From an uncultured Collinsella sp. (lineage in GTDB: Bacteria > Actinomycetota > Coriobacteriia > Coriobacteriales > Coriobacteriaceae): DNA of 6,081 nt. Below the pieces are notes generated by a model. That model had not been told where the DNA came from. It saw only the letters and a program-made list of their open reading frames with translations, and did no database searches. The stretch lies in contig CAAECP010000051.1 in NCBI GenBank assembly GCA_900754385.1, positions 1 through 6,081 of the forward strand. The letters are read 5' to 3'. The translations under genes and the position numbers were made by a program. Below, piece after piece: positions 6,035 through 6,081 of the stretch; position 1 is the stretch's first letter; each line of letters starts with the position of its first letter.

Positions 6035-6081
6035 ATGCTCGTCAACGCAGCAGACATGCTCAAGAAGGCCGAGGCCGGCAA
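6035..6081 (+). CDS. fba: Class II fructose-bisphosphate aldolase, N-terminus only (3' partial)
   Basis: Only 15 codons and two bases of the next are present, reading MLVNAADMLKKAEAG. This matches the start typical of class II (zinc-dependent) fructose-bisphosphate aldolases, in which a short V-x-x-x-x-M-L-x-x-A helix precedes the YAVG(A/Q)FN strand. The enzyme cleaves fructose 1,6-bisphosphate to dihydroxyacetone phosphate and glyceraldehyde 3-phosphate in glycolysis. The metal-binding histidines lie beyond the window, so the call rests on N-terminal resemblance, the consensus ribosome binding site and the dedicated promoter. A related class II aldolase, such as a tagatose-bisphosphate type, cannot be excluded. 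Confidence 0.7.
   Translation, partial: MLVNAADMLKKAEAG

Noticed and set aside
1..6081. Mobile elements, CRISPR, tRNA or rRNA
   Set aside because: No transposase, terminal repeats, spaced identical repeats, cloverleaf or rRNA-like sequence was seen; the region looks like stable core genome.

Overview
The window is GC-rich, densely coding and reads entirely on the plus strand. It holds three housekeeping genes plus the first codons of a fourth. Protein style, gene order and the unusual RecJ–helicase fusion suggest a Coriobacteriia actinobacterium, Collinsella-like. That assignment comes from recalled family features and was not tested by a search.

Layout: (1) 1..2696, the C-terminal 897 residues of a long fusion protein. 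It carries the RecJ exonuclease (end of the DHH domain, DHHA1 domain, OB domain), then a complete SF2 DEAH helicase related to RecQ, then a winged-helix-like tail. The DHH catalytic motifs I-III lie off the left edge. (2) 2712..5072, a full-length bifunctional (p)ppGpp synthetase/hydrolase (Rel/RSH), 15 nt after the recJ stop with its own strong ribosome binding site, so probably co-transcribed. (3) 5157..5840, a glyoxalase II-like metallo-beta-lactamase-fold hydrolase. The 84-nt gap before it contains a perfect 12-bp hairpin. (4) 6035 to the right edge, the start of a probable class II fructose-bisphosphate aldolase. It follows a 194-nt intergenic region with an extended -10 promoter and a cluster of direct and inverted repeats that look like regulator sites.

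The order recJ–rel–MBL hydrolase resembles a compressed form of the recJ–apt–rel–dtd/MBL–hisS neighbourhood known from Gram-positive bacteria, linking DNA repair, the stringent response and metabolite repair. The aldolase appears to begin a separate, independently controlled transcription unit.

No mobile element, CRISPR array, tRNA, rRNA or clearly novel system is visible. The points most worth a second look are the RecJ–helicase architecture, the hairpin upstream of the hydrolase gene and the repeat-rich aldolase promoter region.
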